A stretch of DNA of 64,000 nucleotides from Coffea arabica (GCF_036785885.1 NC_092323.1:14516501-14580500), one strand, 5' to 3'. Positions 1 to 11,665 are shown, counted from the stretch's first letter. The notes: generated from the letters alone by a model not told the origin. Numbers and translations are program-made.

Positions 1-578
1 TTGGCATATGAAAATCAAATGTTTTTAAACTCTTATGAAAGTGGAGGCAGTCAGTCTGTTGGCTAACCCTCGTTACAGTATAGGACATGTTCAGCTACTG
101 GCTTTATTCTGTAGATTTTTTGCTCCATAATTATATGAAAGCATATTTTAGGCAAGATGACCAATTAATATCAAATAAGGGGGGGAAGTCAATTAAAAAG
201 TATAGACTGAACCAATCGAGCTTGTTCCTTTTTATGTGTGCTTCAGAGGTTCAGGGATGTTCCCTCGTCAATGGCCATTCCCCCAATTTGCGCTCTATTT
301 TCCCCTTTCCTCGCAAAGAATGAAGTAAAAGTTCACACTCTCTGCAACGAACCAGTTTTATATAACTATATTTAATGACTACTCAATTAGAACGAGAGAG
401 AGGGAAGTTTACAGGCATGGTATAACCGTACAAGGCTAAACCCATAAAAAACAAAGCATTCAAACAAATGAATCAGATAACTAAATGGCTAACATGCTTC
501 AAAGATAAAAGAACCTGAATATTATAAACAACATATGCACCAAAGAACAATTGCCATACCCTGCACCAAACATCACCA

Positions 579-1688
579 TCAGAACTCAGATGCCATACAA
601 TGTACAATCGCAGCTCCATTAGGAACTGTGAGAATCACGTCAGACCATAAAATCCTTCCGCTCAACATTCCATCCCCATCCTTCCAAACTTCAATATCCG
701 CACACATTATCTCCACCTCCTTCCCACTCCCCTTCCCCTCCCAAACTACACACAACCTTCCATCGAAATTCACCATCGTCGCACCACATAAAAACCTAGG
801 CAACCCTTTCCCTACACCCCTCAACTCCTTCCAAACATCTTCCTCCACATCGTACCCTCTGATCTTCCCTAAATAATCATAACAATACAACACTCCCCGA
901 ACCACCGCAGCCCGCCCCCTCCACCCCAAATCAAGCCTTTTGGACACGTTTCCCCACTTCCCCAGCCCAACATCATACACCACCCCACCTCTATCCGCCA
1001 TTGCATAAACTCTCCCCTCCACCACCGCGCTCGCGTGCATCCACTTCTCCCTCACCTCAATAGGGCTCGGCACCGGGGCCCACAACCCAGTATCCGGGTC
1101 AAAAACCTCGGCCCAGTTCACAGACCGTGCCCAGCTATCCACAACACAACCACCTAGAACATAAATCTTCCCATCAACAACCCCGGCCGCAGCGAACTCC
1201 CGTCCCACCTTCATTCTTGGGCCTTCCTCCCACCTATTAAACCTACAATCATAAACCCACATCAAATTTAACGGAATTTCGTTAATAGACCCCCCAATTA
1301 CGTATATTTTCGGGCCTAGGACGGCGAACGCAGGGCCTACGGGCTGAAACGGGATGCGGGGAAGGGGAAAAATGGGTTTTTGTGGGATTTTTCTGCTATG
1401 GCAATTAGAGAGGAGAGTGTACCAGTGGAAGGAGTAGTTGATACGGAGGTTGAGGTAGAGAGAGGTTTGGGTGGTATGGAGGAGGGACCGGGTGGTGAAG
1501 AGTGCAGAGGAGGTTATGGCGGAGCGCCATGATCTTGAGACAAGAGAGAGCTTAGGGTAATAGTATCTGGGGATTCTTGATAGGCAGTTGATGGACACGT
1601 CATCTGGGAGGTCTGGGATCAGCTGGGGTTCGGCCGATGGTCGTGGCGGCTGGCCGCCACTGGTGGTGGTGGTAGTGGTGGTGGTCAT
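579..1688 (-). CDS. SKIP6: F-box/kelch-repeat protein, SKIP6-like, copy A
   Basis: Intronless 369-aa protein, probably the substrate-recognition subunit of an SCF (SKP1-cullin-F-box) E3 ubiquitin ligase. A low-complexity poly-Thr start is followed by an F-box at about residues 24-66 (IPDLPDDVSINCLSRIP, then LSLVSRSWRSAI). Kelch motifs follow at about 125-260, with the GG doublets of KIYVIGG and KIYVLGG and the downstream WVYDCRFNRW and EVFDPDTGLW. The length fits plant F-box/kelch proteins of the SKIP6 group. The start is the first Met of the block shared with copy B. A Mutator-like MITE begins 99 bp upstream of this ATG, which may alter expression. Copy A differs from B and C in the central kelch region, where those two nearly agree. 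SKIP6 is a family-level name and substrates are unknown. Confidence 0.9.
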   Translation of the reverse strand: MTTTTTTTTSGGQPPRPSAEPQLIPDLPDDVSINCLSRIPRYYYPKLSLVSRSWRSAITSSALFTTRSLLHTTQTSLYLNLRINYSFHWYTLLSNCHSRKIPQKPIFPLPRIPFQPVGPAFAVLGPKIYVIGGSINEIPLNLMWVYDCRFNRWEEGPRMKVGREFAAAGVVDGKIYVLGGCVVDSWARSVNWAEVFDPDTGLWAPVPSPIEVREKWMHASAVVEGRVYAMADRGGVVYDVGLGKWGNVSKRLDLGWRGRAAVVRGVLYCYDYLGKIRGYDVEEDVWKELRGVGKGLPRFLCGATMVNFDGRLCVVWEGKGSGKEVEIMCADIEVWKDGDGMLSGRILWSDVILTVPNGAAIVHCMASEF

Positions 1689-1786
1689 CTAACCAATGGA
1701 CTGTGAAACTTGGGAAATGCCAATGTTGTTGCAGCTAAATACGTATAGGGACTCTAAAACTTTGGAAATGCCTATATGTTGAATTA

Positions 1787-2103
1787 GGGTTAATTCCACT
1801 TTGTCCCCCCAAACTTTGGACGATTACTCACTTCAGTCCCTAAACTTCAAAATGGGACACTTAAGTCCCTAAACTTATAAATACCTCCCACTTAAGTCCC
1901 TAAACTTATAAAATGGGATACTTAAATCCCTAAACCCTTATAAAATGGGACACTTCGACCACCAACGACATTCAGGATTTGTTAACAATTTTCCTTAAAT
2001 GGGAGGTATTTATAAGTTTAGGGATTTAAGTGTCCCATTTTGAAGTTTAGGGACTGAAGTGGGTAATCGTCCAAAGTTTGGGGGGACAAAGTGGTATTAA
2101 CCC
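1787..2103. mobile_element. Mutator-like MITE, foldback type
   Basis: The element has long terminal inverted repeats. It starts gggttaattccactttgtcc and ends with the near-exact reverse complement (ggacaaagtggtattaaccc), and the inverted match extends far inward. It is flanked by a perfect 9-bp duplication gttgaatta (1778-1786 and 2104-2112), the size typical of Mutator superfamily elements. The matching point in the other arm, near 12700, lacks it. It encodes nothing. It sits about 100 bp upstream of the copy A start codon. Confidence 0.9.
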
Positions 2104-2124
2104 GTTGAATTATTGATTGGCAAC

Positions 2125-2604
2125 TAGGGTCCCGTCGAGTCGCTCGAGCACGACTCGAGGCAAAATAACTAAGATGGAGCTCTGTTCAAGCTTTTAAAAT
2201 TTGAGTTCGAGCTTGAACTCGACATCAATTTATAGAACTCAAACTCGAACTCGAGCTCAAGTTTAAGTAAATGTAATTAATTCAAATCAAACTCAATCGA
2301 GTTTATTCGAACTCAATCAAGTCTAATGAAGGTTAAGTAATAAAAATTAATATTTTATATATAATTTTAAATAAAAAATATTATTGACATTTCATAATAA
2401 TAAAAATACAAATATATATTATAAAAAGCTCGATAGAGCTCGTCGAGCTCTCGAATATTATATTTTCAAGATTGAACTCGACTTGATAGCTCTAACGAGC
2501 AGTTCGAGCTAGAGATCGAGCTGGGTCAACTGAGCTCGAGCTCAAGCTGCTGACTAAGTAGCTCGCGAGCTCGAGCCGAGCTACTTGGTTCAGCTCCAGC
2601 CCTA
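2125..2604. mobile_element. hAT-like MITE rich in CTCGAGC/GAGCTCG motifs
   Basis: The termini are tagggt...ccctat and the element is flanked by the 8-bp duplication ttggcaac (2117-2124 and 2605-2612), which suggests the hAT superfamily. The interior is rich in gagctcgag-type motifs and AT-rich filler. It is related to the elements at 17665-18062 and 32438-32886. It is absent from the corresponding site of the other arm. No coding capacity was seen. Confidence 0.8.
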
Positions 2605-3344
2605 TTGGCAACCACCTCTATAAAATTTTCAAAATTAAACTCAAACTCGGATTGATTATTAATTTATTTTATTATTCATGCTTGATTTCAACGTCATTAT
2701 TATTAATTTTTAAGTGTTAGCAATATTTAACTAAAATTATTCATTTTATGTAATTGAAATGCTTCATTTTCTTATATACTACTAAATAAATGAAAATTGT
2801 GCAATATCTCATTGACATATCTTCTAAAAGGGCCATTTGACGTATACTCGGACGCCGTACAAAGCGTTGGGGGCCAAAGGGAAAACACAATCTGAGATTT
2901 CCAAGTTCGAACTGACAACGGGGAAACAAAATCTATCCAACTGAACTCTAAGATTGCCAGCCGTTAACAAGGAAACAGTTCCAACTGAATTGCCAAGATT
3001 TTTTACAAAGTTTCAACCAGCAAGACTGTCTGAATCCTGGTTGAACTGATCAACATATCCAGCTCCCCTTGTCCAATTGCAGTACATAATCAAAATCTGC
3101 TGAATTTCTCTTATGGGTTCCTGCCACCAATTTTGAACCATATTGCCTTTTGACAGTTTGAATTGAGATCTCTCGAAGCTTCCCGTCAGTGGGGTTCAAC
3201 TTTTGCCACCACAACACACACCTTGAAGGATGCAGAAGTTGATGCCTCCAGGAAGGAAACAAGTACTCGAGGGCCAGGCAGAGGCTATATCCCTAAGTCA
3301 GCCTAATTAAAAATTTTTGTCAACCAACATATCCAAATCACAAG

Positions 3345-3554
3345 CCACTGGCCATTTGGTCCAGTGGTCATCACCATTAAAGGTGATGCTGGAGGTCAGG
3401 GGTTCAATCCTTGCCTCCCACAAATTTGACACAATTTGTGGCGGTCTTAATTGACCTTCATCGATGGAGACTGTACTCACATCGAACCCCCTCCCCTTCC
3501 CCTTAGACTAGGCTAGATTAGGTTATAGGACATCTATCATTGCGACAAAAAAAA
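3345..3554 (+). mobile_element. tRNA-derived SINE with perfect target-site duplication
   Basis: The head resembles a tRNA-type RNA polymerase III promoter, with an A-box-like tggtccagtgg and a B-box-like ggttcaatcc. The tail ends in poly(A). It is flanked by the direct repeat catatccaaatcacaag (about 3328-3344 and 3557-3573). The other arm of the inverted duplication, near 12000-12040, has a single copy of the related sequence and no insert, so this is a filled site opposite an empty one. Confidence 0.9.
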
Positions 3555-3779
3555 AACATATCCAAATCACAAGTAACTTTATACAAATTATAATGCTGAA
3601 CTAAATTTCAATGATCTAAAGATGACAGTTTTGTAAAAATCAGCTGTAATGCTTAAACTTATAGCACCGTCAAACTACTTCACAGTATCACAAAAATATA
3701 GAGAAGGAAAATTAAAAGCACATACAATGCAAACTAGTAATGTGCTTAGCTGGAGTGATTACCAAGTAAACTGCATATT

Positions 3780-3889
3780 TCAGATCATACTCTGGTTCCT
3801 AGTTAGCTCTTCTTCTTGAACAGGCATTGGAGCAAATCTGATTCCAGCCAACTCAAACTCTTTCAATTTCAGGCAGTCATCAAGAGCAT
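3780..3889 (-). pseudogene. Orphan 3'-terminal exon relic, left-arm copy
   Basis: An apparent terminal exon follows a good acceptor (ctgcag). It encodes about 36 residues including LKLKEFELAGIRFAPMPV, then a stop. The same exon with the same acceptor occurs at 11666-11775 on the other arm. Homology between the arms ends about 20 bp upstream of the exon, so nothing here supplies its 5' part. I do not recognise the parent gene. Reading-frame conservation in both copies (one differs only by a TGA for TAA stop) suggests it was recently coding. Confidence 0.5.
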
Positions 3890-4274
3890 CTGCAGATGTG
3901 CAAATGTATTGAAATAAAATTGAGGAACATGAAATAAAATTTGTGAGGTCATGTGAAACACTGAAAAAACTGGAAGATGCCATGTAAAATGTTACAGTGT
4001 ATTTTGGCTCACAGAGGATTAAATGAAACAAAAACCAAAAAAAAAATTAAATAAAATTGTGAGGTCATAATAAATTGATGAAATTTCTGAGGGGAAGTCC
4101 AACTGAATTATCGAGTTTGAACAACTTATATGACCTAATAATATCAGTTAAGACTATTTGATTAATCATGAAAGTATCAAAGAAAATTCATAATGAACTA
4201 CATAATGCATAAACAAAAGATAATAACAAAAAAAAAAAAAATTTAGTCTCAAATATATGTGTGTGTGTGTGTAT

Positions 4275-4775
4275 ATATATATATATAGTGGATTCACGTT
4301 TTTTTCTCAATTGATTTTTCTCCATTCGAAGATAAAACCATATAAAAGTTTCTTGGAAAACCAAAATAGTAATTAATTTTTCACTTAAAAAAATTATTTG
4401 TTAGGAAAATTTTTTTGAGCTCTATTATTTGTTAAAAAATAATTAGTAGGAATATAATACTTGAAGTCTTTGAACAATTTTAAAAACTTAAGTTTAAAAA
4501 CACCAATTTGGACCAATTATATATATATATATATGTATATATATTGTGGATTCACATTTTTTTCCTCAATTGGTTTTTCTCTGCTGGAAGATAAAACCAT
4601 ATAAAAGTTTCTTGGACAGCCAAAATAGTAATTAATTTTTCACTTAAAAAATTATTTGTTAGAAAATTTATTTTTGACCTCTTTTATTTGTTAGAAAAAT
4701 AACTGCTAGGACTAGTCTTGAACAATTTAAGAAACTTAGGGTTAAAAACACCAATTTGGACCAATTTGGGCCTCC
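4275..4775. repeat. Tandem direct repeat, two units of about 240 bp
   Basis: The segment starting at about 4287 (gtggattcacgtttttttct) and the segment from about 4548 (gtggattcacatttttttcc) match along their length. Shared parts are ataaaaccatataaaagttt, agtaattaatttttcactta and the closing caccaatttggaccaat. Each unit is preceded by a (TA)n run. No gene was seen. Confidence 0.85.
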
Positions 4776-7700
4776 CCACTCGTAATATACATAATCCTAT
4801 GGCAGCATAAAAGTTTCTTCCGTTTTTAATATTGCCGTGGTCTTTCCGCCCGCCACCGCCAGGTTTTTATTTTTATTTTTAATCAGTTCTTCACCTCCCG
4901 CCTCTTTTCATGGGCTTATTTATTCTACACAGTCTTAGATATTGATCGAATTTTCTGTTCTTTTCTATCCGTGGAATTATCATGAAGAAAGCCTATTAAT
5001 TACTGAATTCAGCTGAATGCTTGCCACAACTCAGGTACAATTATAAATTTGGATACCTGTGGAAGTCTGGGAATCTTGTTTAATTTTTCTTTTCCCCTTT
5101 TTTTCCTGGTTGTAGCGTGGAGGGGTATAAGGTGAACGCATGAGTGAGAATTGTGGACTAGCTATTGAATGAAGTTTGCCTTTTGATATCTTTGAGTAGT
5201 CCCTCTATTATGTACTGTGTTTTGTCTTAATTTGGGTGTTTGGGGGGGGGGGGGGGTAATTTTTTTTTTTCATTTTTTGGCTGTTCAGCAGTTTGTTACT
5301 GAGGTTTGTGCTCTCTGTTTATGATGTGTTCTCTTATCAAATAAAGTTACATTTGTGCTCAAAATAAAAGAAAAAAGTTGATGATTAAATAGAAATTGAA
5401 TCGGCGCTGTCAAAGTTTGATTTTTGTGTTAATAATTTTGGTTTTGTTCCAGTTTATGCACTCCACTTGCACTTCAGATTGGAAAGAAACTAAACTAATA
5501 ATGAGATTGAAGAGATGGGTAGTTGACGGTTATGAAATTATTGAAGAATTTGCTACAAATAATTAGGCGTATTCCAGTGAAGTATGAGTTGTTTTTTAAG
5601 TTAATATGAGGTCTTAATTTACATGATTCACAAGGGCTTTATCAAGGTTTACTAAAAACCCATTTAGGATAGCTGGTCATTTTTTGGACTAATTGAGAAG
5701 TGAGGATGTTGGCAAAGAATGTTTACTTTTATAACATTTGTCGGTGGAAGAGTAGTGCTGAATTGTTACTGGCAACACGTATGGAAGAAATCATTCATTC
5801 GGTAGAGTGCAGATTGATTCAAGTCTATTTGCATTTGATTTATAGTGGACAAACCTTTCTTTGCTAGCTCAGCTGCAACTTTTTATGCACTTTGTTTTCA
5901 AGTTTAGGGTTTTTGGATGTTTTATCCATATTCAATTAGGTTCCTTTAATAATGCAAAGCAATAAACGATGCTTGTTTATTTAAGTGCTAACACTATATA
6001 CGAAGTCTTGAGTAGTGTTTGTTGTTGGCTGGAAGCACTGCTTGAGGTTGTCTTAACCTGGTCTTGTGAGTCATTTAGTTTGACCACCAGGACCAGAGAG
6101 ATCCACCAATTATGTTGGCAGTTGGTCTCAGGATAGGGTGGTCAGAAGGCCCCTAGTGCACTGTCTTAGAGCAGCTTAGGATGATAAAGTCAATAAATGC
6201 TGCTTGTGTCTGAATTCAAACAGGAAATTAGAACTAAGCAAGGGCATAAATAAAATGCGGAGAGTGTAATAGGGGCGGTGGAAGAAGTTATGGTAGTTGA
6301 TTCTCTTACTTGTTGATCATCAAAATAATCAAAGCCAGTTTATAAGGCAGACCATAGGAGCCCTAAATATTTGATCTCTTTCTCAGTCTTCTAAACCATG
6401 ACGTGTGTTGTCAAAGCCGTAGAATGTTAGATTCATGGAGAAAAATGCTTAGTCGTAAGAAGGATGTGCTTGTTATAGCTGAATTAAACTTACATCTCAG
6501 TTGTTCTAAAATCAATGCAAGCTAAACACTGAAGAAGATTATAGGAATTATAGTGGAGAATGAGGGGATCAGAAGTATGTGTATTTTTATGCATGTAAAT
6601 TTACATGCTTTGACTTAATCTGATCTACATATACTTACTTTTGGCTTGTTATCACTCAGAAATCATAAAGAAGCTTAGGGTTTTATGTGACAATAGTAGA
6701 AACTCTGAGACCGCAATAAGATGAGCTTAAAACTGAGAAACGGCATAAATTTTTTTAATTGTATAACATTCTTCTCTTGAAAGGAAATAAATGAAAAGGA
6801 ATAGAACTTCTTTAGTACTTTTCTACGCTGATAGTTGTCACCAAATACTTTTCATGCCAGTAAGTCATGATCTGGTTAATGAGATTTGTGGTGTTCTGTT
6901 GTCAAGCCTTTATTTTTGGTTATATTATTGTGTGACATTTTCCAATTATATGGCTTTGTTGATGGGTGTTCCTTCCCTTGAATCTTCTGATGTTGGGATT
7001 ACAATGTGGGCTATCCTCACTGGACGTAGACTGGAAAAGTGAAGTTAAAGTCTTTAGTGAAACAGGACCTTTTAATATATTGAGCATGTCTATGGCCTTG
7101 AAATGTGTAAAGGTCAAAATTTAAGTCTAGACTATGAATATGTTTCCCTACTAGTCATTTTATTACAAGGAGCAAGATTAATATTGCCATCACATAACAT
7201 CAAATCATAGATGAAGAATTTGAGATCATTGCAAATGAAGGTTAAATGGTTCCTGCACAATGTCAATTTTCAATATACAATTTTGCAAATATGTACATTA
7301 AAATGGTTTCTCACAATGCAAGGATTCCTATGTGTCTTAATCCCATTCTAGATTATTCTCGTTAAGTGTAATCTATCTCTTTTTTCATATTTTAACCATG
7401 AATTCTAATGGACTAAAAGACAATGTTAGTAATTTAGTGCTAGAAATTTTCTAATGCCATCTGCCTATGTATGCATTAGCGAGGTTAAATGTAAGTGACA
7501 TATGCAAAGTTAAAACTTAATTTCAAATTTCGTAAATCAGAGTTGTTGTAACCATAATTGGTTTTTACTTACAAATGACACATTCATTAGAGTTGTTTTA
7601 ACCATAATTGATTAAGCAGCAGTTTGATGAATATGTGCTTCTTGTATCTTTTTCTCGTTCTGCTCTGTAGTTCCACATGGTTCTAATTTTCTCTCTCTTG

Positions 7701-8260
7701 GGTTTAAAAAAAAAAAAACCCCGTGGTAAACGTAATATACAGAAAAGCCCCTCGTGGTTTCAAAACGCACAATACGAGACCTCATACTTTGAATTAAATT
7801 GTAAAGGTGATGGAATCCGTTAAATTTAACGGAAATGGACGAAATGACAAAAATGCCCTGATATAATTAAGGAAAAGACAGCTTAACAAAATCATTTATT
7901 TTATTCTCTAGAGAGAAATAATTAAGTGCTAAGGGATAGAACAGGTATATTTGTTAAAATTTAGGTATAAAATTTTTTTAAAGTTCCAATAAGTCATTTC
8001 CGTTAAACTTAACGGATTTCGTCACCTTTACAATTTAGTTCAAAACATAGGGTGTCATGTTGTACGTTTTGAAACCATAAAGGGCTGTTTTGTTTTTTAC
8101 CCTTTTCTCTTTGGGTTTGTATTTTCTGATTCTAGTTTTCCTTTTGTGTTTGCTTTAAAAGAAAAATAAATAAAGCTCTCAAACAAACCAGTAAGGACTA
8201 AACTGTTAGATGAGCAAATATTTAAGGGGTTAAACTGTTCGAAAACCCAAAATTAATAAG
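4776..8260. other. Non-coding stretch upstream of LIP2p
   Basis: No protein of conserved character was found on either strand. At about 4800-5035 the sequence looks like a plant 5' leader: it is pyrimidine-rich and ends in a plausible donor (actcag then gtacaa). It could be a distal non-coding first exon of LIP2p, but this is only an inference. A poly-G tract lies at about 5240. A foldback MITE lies at about 7705-8105. The rest is AT-rich with no feature I can support. Confidence 0.5.
7705..8105. mobile_element. Foldback MITE, probably Mutator-like
   Basis: The two ends are inverted copies over roughly 125 bp. The left half reads ...cccctcgtggtttcaaaacg...gtaaaggtgatggaatccgtt, and the right half contains the reverse complement (aacggatttcgtcacctttac...cgttttgaaaccataaaggg). 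It is bordered by similar sequence ctcttgggttt and ctctttgggttt, a likely 9-11-bp target duplication. It has no coding capacity. Confidence 0.75.
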
Positions 8261-8261
8261 A

Positions 8262-9103
8262 CCCCCTTCTTTCTTTCTTGTGTCTTCCGTCAGCCGCAGT
8301 CTACAGCGGACTACCAAGTCCACCAAAGCCCATCATCAATCTCTCCTTTTTCTCTCCCCAACTGTTTCCCCCTATCCATCATCGAAAAGAGTTGAATGGG
8401 TTCTATTTGATCGTCTTAAATTTAGGAGATAATGGTAGGAAAATTTGTCAGTTCAATGATCCAATGTTGCGCCGGCAATAAAGATACTCTTGGCTGCTTA
8501 TTGCTTTATACTAGTATTTTTAACAGATAACTGTTTTTCTAGGAATTGAATAACCACTGACTCTCGGAAAAGGCATAGGTATGCCCCTATTTCCCAGCCA
8601 TAATCTGCTACATGACGAAATAAAGATTCTTTTTTATAGACAAAGTATTTGTAGAAATGTCTGTGAGGTATTTCTGAGATGACCCTTTAATGTGGGAATT
8701 AGATTGGCATGTGTTTTGACTAGTAGTATTTAGCTTTTAACATTTTCAGCTAATGGTTATGCGATAGAACTTAGGAGATCAATACAGTTGCTGGGAGTAG
8801 ATTTTCTTTTCTTTTGAAGAATGTGAAACATGCTTTTTACTTGGATGTGAGCTATTAACTTTTATCAGTGGGAATGCTAAACGAGAAAAATTCTTCATGG
8901 AAATTATGATAGTCTCTAATTTCAACATGAAACTAACTTACTGGTTGACATCATAAGGGGTGTATTACTGCCTCGTTGCAGTTGCACGCTTTATTGAAAC
9001 ATTGCTGCAAAGAAGTGGAAAAGGTGGTATTTAGCAGACTGAGATTTGTGACTATTATACTAATATGTCTTGATTTTCTACTTGCTAGAATACCACAATA
9101 AAT
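8262..9103 (+). promoter_or_regulatory. Probable promoter and 5' leader of LIP2p
   Basis: From about 8268 the sequence changes to a CT-rich leader (ccccttctttctttcttgtg), typical of plant transcription starts. A GT donor and a leader intron may lie between here and the ATG at 9104. The short reading frame at 8278-8481 lies in this leader and has no recognisable character. The assignment rests on base composition and position only. Confidence 0.35.
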
Positions 9104-11340
9104 ATGATTCTACTAGCAAGCACTGTTTCTGGCTCAATCCCAGGAAACCAACTTATTAATTCATCAAAACAGAGGCCAAGCAGTCGTTCTTGTGTTGTAA
9201 ATTCAGCAGTTGCGATGACAAATGAAGTTAAAAGAAGGTGCATTCACTTTTGAACACTGAGACTGTTTGAACACGCTTTTGAGTTTTTCAAACTTTCATT
9301 CTTTGAATTTTTATTGCGTGGCAGTTGTGAGTTTTATGACATGCATAAAGAACTCATTCCCTATGCTGAGGCATGGTCTTGGCAGAAGGACATAGTTAAA
9401 AAGAGGAAGGAATTGATCGAAAGGGAAAAAGACTGTTCAGACACACTGATCATTTTGCAGCACCATCCTGTTTATACATTGGGTACTCGTAGTTCTGAGG
9501 CATACTTGAATTTTAGCATGAAAAATGCGCCCATTAATGTATATCGAACCGAACGGGGAGGCGAAGTTACATACCATGGACCTGGACAGGTAGATTCTAC
9601 TTTTCAGCAGAATTTTGTACCTAATATCTTAGGGTGTTATTTTTATAGCTCAGGAATATTTGGAAGATATTCAGACCTGAACCTGGGTTGACTAACTAGT
9701 GTTTTGTGCTATCCACTCAGATATGTGTTTCTCATGATAATGGTAGTCATGTTATTAGAACTTTTGTGGGATCAATTTGAAGGGAAAGCCATTTGTTTAA
9801 ACCTGACTGCATTCAGGCTGGGTATATTTGCTTCCTCAAGCATTTGGGAAGTTGGGTTTGTTCCACCATCCCAGAGTCTAGAATCAAATATGTAATCTTA
9901 TAAATAAGTAGTCTTATAAGTTGTTCCAGCAGATTCAGTAGCATGTATCCTGTATCATGCTCAAGGCTGTCAATTAAATAAATGTGTTTCTTTGAGCATC
10001 AAAACCTTTTTAATTCTGACATTTTACATTTTTGTTTTGTAGCTAGTGATTTACCCAATAATCAATCTCCGATATCACAAAATGGATCTTCATTGGTACC
10101 TCAGGGCACTTGAAGAAGTTGTTATTCGTGTTCTTTCCTCAACATTTTTCATTAAAGCTTCACGTATTGAGGGCCTAACTGGTGTTTGGGTTGGTAGGTT
10201 GGCAATCCTTTGACTAATATTCTATTGCCTTTGCCATACTTACACAAGGCATGGTTGTGAAATGAGTGAAGGTTATTCAATTTGTAATTTGGAAGGATTA
10301 GGTTTGGCCTCTAATAACTGTTTGTGTGGACAAGTATAGAATTCCTTTCTATGTGAATAAGTAACCATGTAGCTGCTGAAAATGCCTTGATATCTTCCTA
10401 TCATCAAAGAGGATTTGATTGTTGTTCATTTAACTAGTTGGAAGTGACATCCAAGGCAAGAATCTTGAATGTAGATTCCATAATAGAATGAGTTCTGTGA
10501 ACATTTTGCAAGTAGACTTTTCATTGAAAAATTGGCAGACTAAAAATATGGTCAGTGCTATCACTTTTTTCATCGGTTGTCATTAAGGATAGAAAGAACT
10601 TACACTTTTTTATGTCCTTGGATTAAATTTGTAGTCTACTATCATGTTTTCAATTCTTAAGGCACTTTGACAGTCCATTTGTTTTTAGCAACACTTGAAT
10701 CTCATTCCATATGTATCATCTGAAAATTGTGAGTTTTCAGCACATATGCATAAAGTTTTACAGATAGATTGTTCTTGTCTTTTGTCCTTGACATCTTTTC
10801 CCTTCCTCTGATGTGCTTTAGGAATTATCCTTCTGGAAAAGCTGGATTGAATGGATCCATGCGTGATGGTTTTATAGTAAAATTAATTTGCTATTGACTT
10901 CTTAATAGCAATGTCATATTTAGCATTTAATTTAAGATTGCTGGTGAAATAGACAGAGACTAACACTTGTGACCCCTTCAGGAGACCAAAAACTGGCAGC
11001 TATTGGTATAAAAGTGTCACAGTGGATAGCATACCATGGATTAGCATTGAATGTTGCCACAGATCTGACAGCATTTGGTCAAATTGTCCCTTGCGGTATT
11101 CAAGATCGTCAAGTTGGAAGCATAAAGGGTCTGTTGCAGGAACATGTTTCACCTAATCAACGTGGAGCTGAAAACAAGTATGACATTGATGATAACCAGC
11201 TGATTGATATTACTCACAAATCTTTGGTTCAAGAGTTTTGCAAAATTTTTCAAGTTCACCTCCGTCATAAGCCTATCCCAGCAGGAATTGCCTGGGAAAG
11301 GCCTGAGGTTTTACATTCCATAACTGAAAAAGGAGACTAA
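9104..11340 (+). CDS. LIP2P: Plastidial octanoyltransferase (lipoyl(octanoyl) transferase, LipB family)
   Basis: The enzyme moves the octanoyl group from acyl carrier protein onto lipoyl domains in the chloroplast, for example on plastid pyruvate dehydrogenase. This is the first step of lipoate assembly. Four exons fit GT-AG rules and phase: 9104-9237, 9325-9589, 10043-10193 and 10982-11340, giving 302 residues. The N-terminus, about 45 residues and rich in Ser/Arg/Asn, reads as a transit peptide. Family motifs are [12 protein letters not shown] at 122-133, the catalytic-type Lys of KLAAIGIK at 187, YHGLALNV at 201-208 and IVPCGI with the acyl-carrying Cys at 221. The gene is intact. It sits in the spacer of the inverted F-box duplication, and its 3' flank ends at the right-arm breakpoint at 11644. 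The plastid rather than mitochondrial form is inferred from the leader. Confidence 0.93.
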
Positions 11341-11643
11341 AAGAACATGAAGGATGCACCAGGTGCTTTCCATTTTGCTGTTAAGTATGTCTTACACTCC
11401 ATTTATGCAGAAAATTTCAAGACTCGGCTTAGTTTTACAGTGTCAGGATTCTTGAATATTCAAATTCTCTTTAAAGCAAGTTTGTGCAAATCTTTATGGT
11501 CTATTGACTTTCAGAGCATTTTATTCTTTCATTTACTGAGAGATAGGAGTCTAATAAATGGGATGATGAATCTTTTCTGCAAATAGCCTTTGGAGCGCAA
11601 AATTGCGTGACAGAATTTACATGATTCTCGAGGATTGTAATGG
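11341..11643 (+). other. 3' flank of LIP2p up to the inversion breakpoint
   Basis: This is the probable 3' UTR and short intergenic DNA. The 79-codon open frame at 11347-11586 shows no family features. Just before the breakpoint a frame reading AKLRDRIYMILEDCNGN runs into the orphan exon in a different frame from the one conserved in the left arm. Its meaning is unclear. Confidence 0.4.
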
Positions 11644-11665
11644 CAATACATTTGCACATCTGCAG

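Larger units (their letters stand above)
1..3911 (-). repeat. Left arm of large inverted duplication (carries F-box copy A)
   Basis: This arm is the reverse complement of 11644-14487. Position 1 matches 14487, and the last shared bases are at 3911 and 11644. It runs off the left edge of the window. Matching parts include the F-box gene, its 3' flank, about 100 bp of upstream DNA, the block 2650-3325 and an orphan terminal exon. The arm is longer than its partner because it holds three insertions, each with target-site duplications, at 1787-2103, 2125-2604 and 3345-3554. The other arm is empty at all three places. Homology stops sharply at 3911. Confidence 0.93.

Noticed and set aside
535-876. 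113-codon plus-strand frame opposite F-box copy A (and similar frames at 13606-13926, 19607-20034)
   Set aside because: Antisense shadows of the F-box coding sequence, with matching frames in all copies explained by conservation of the sense gene.
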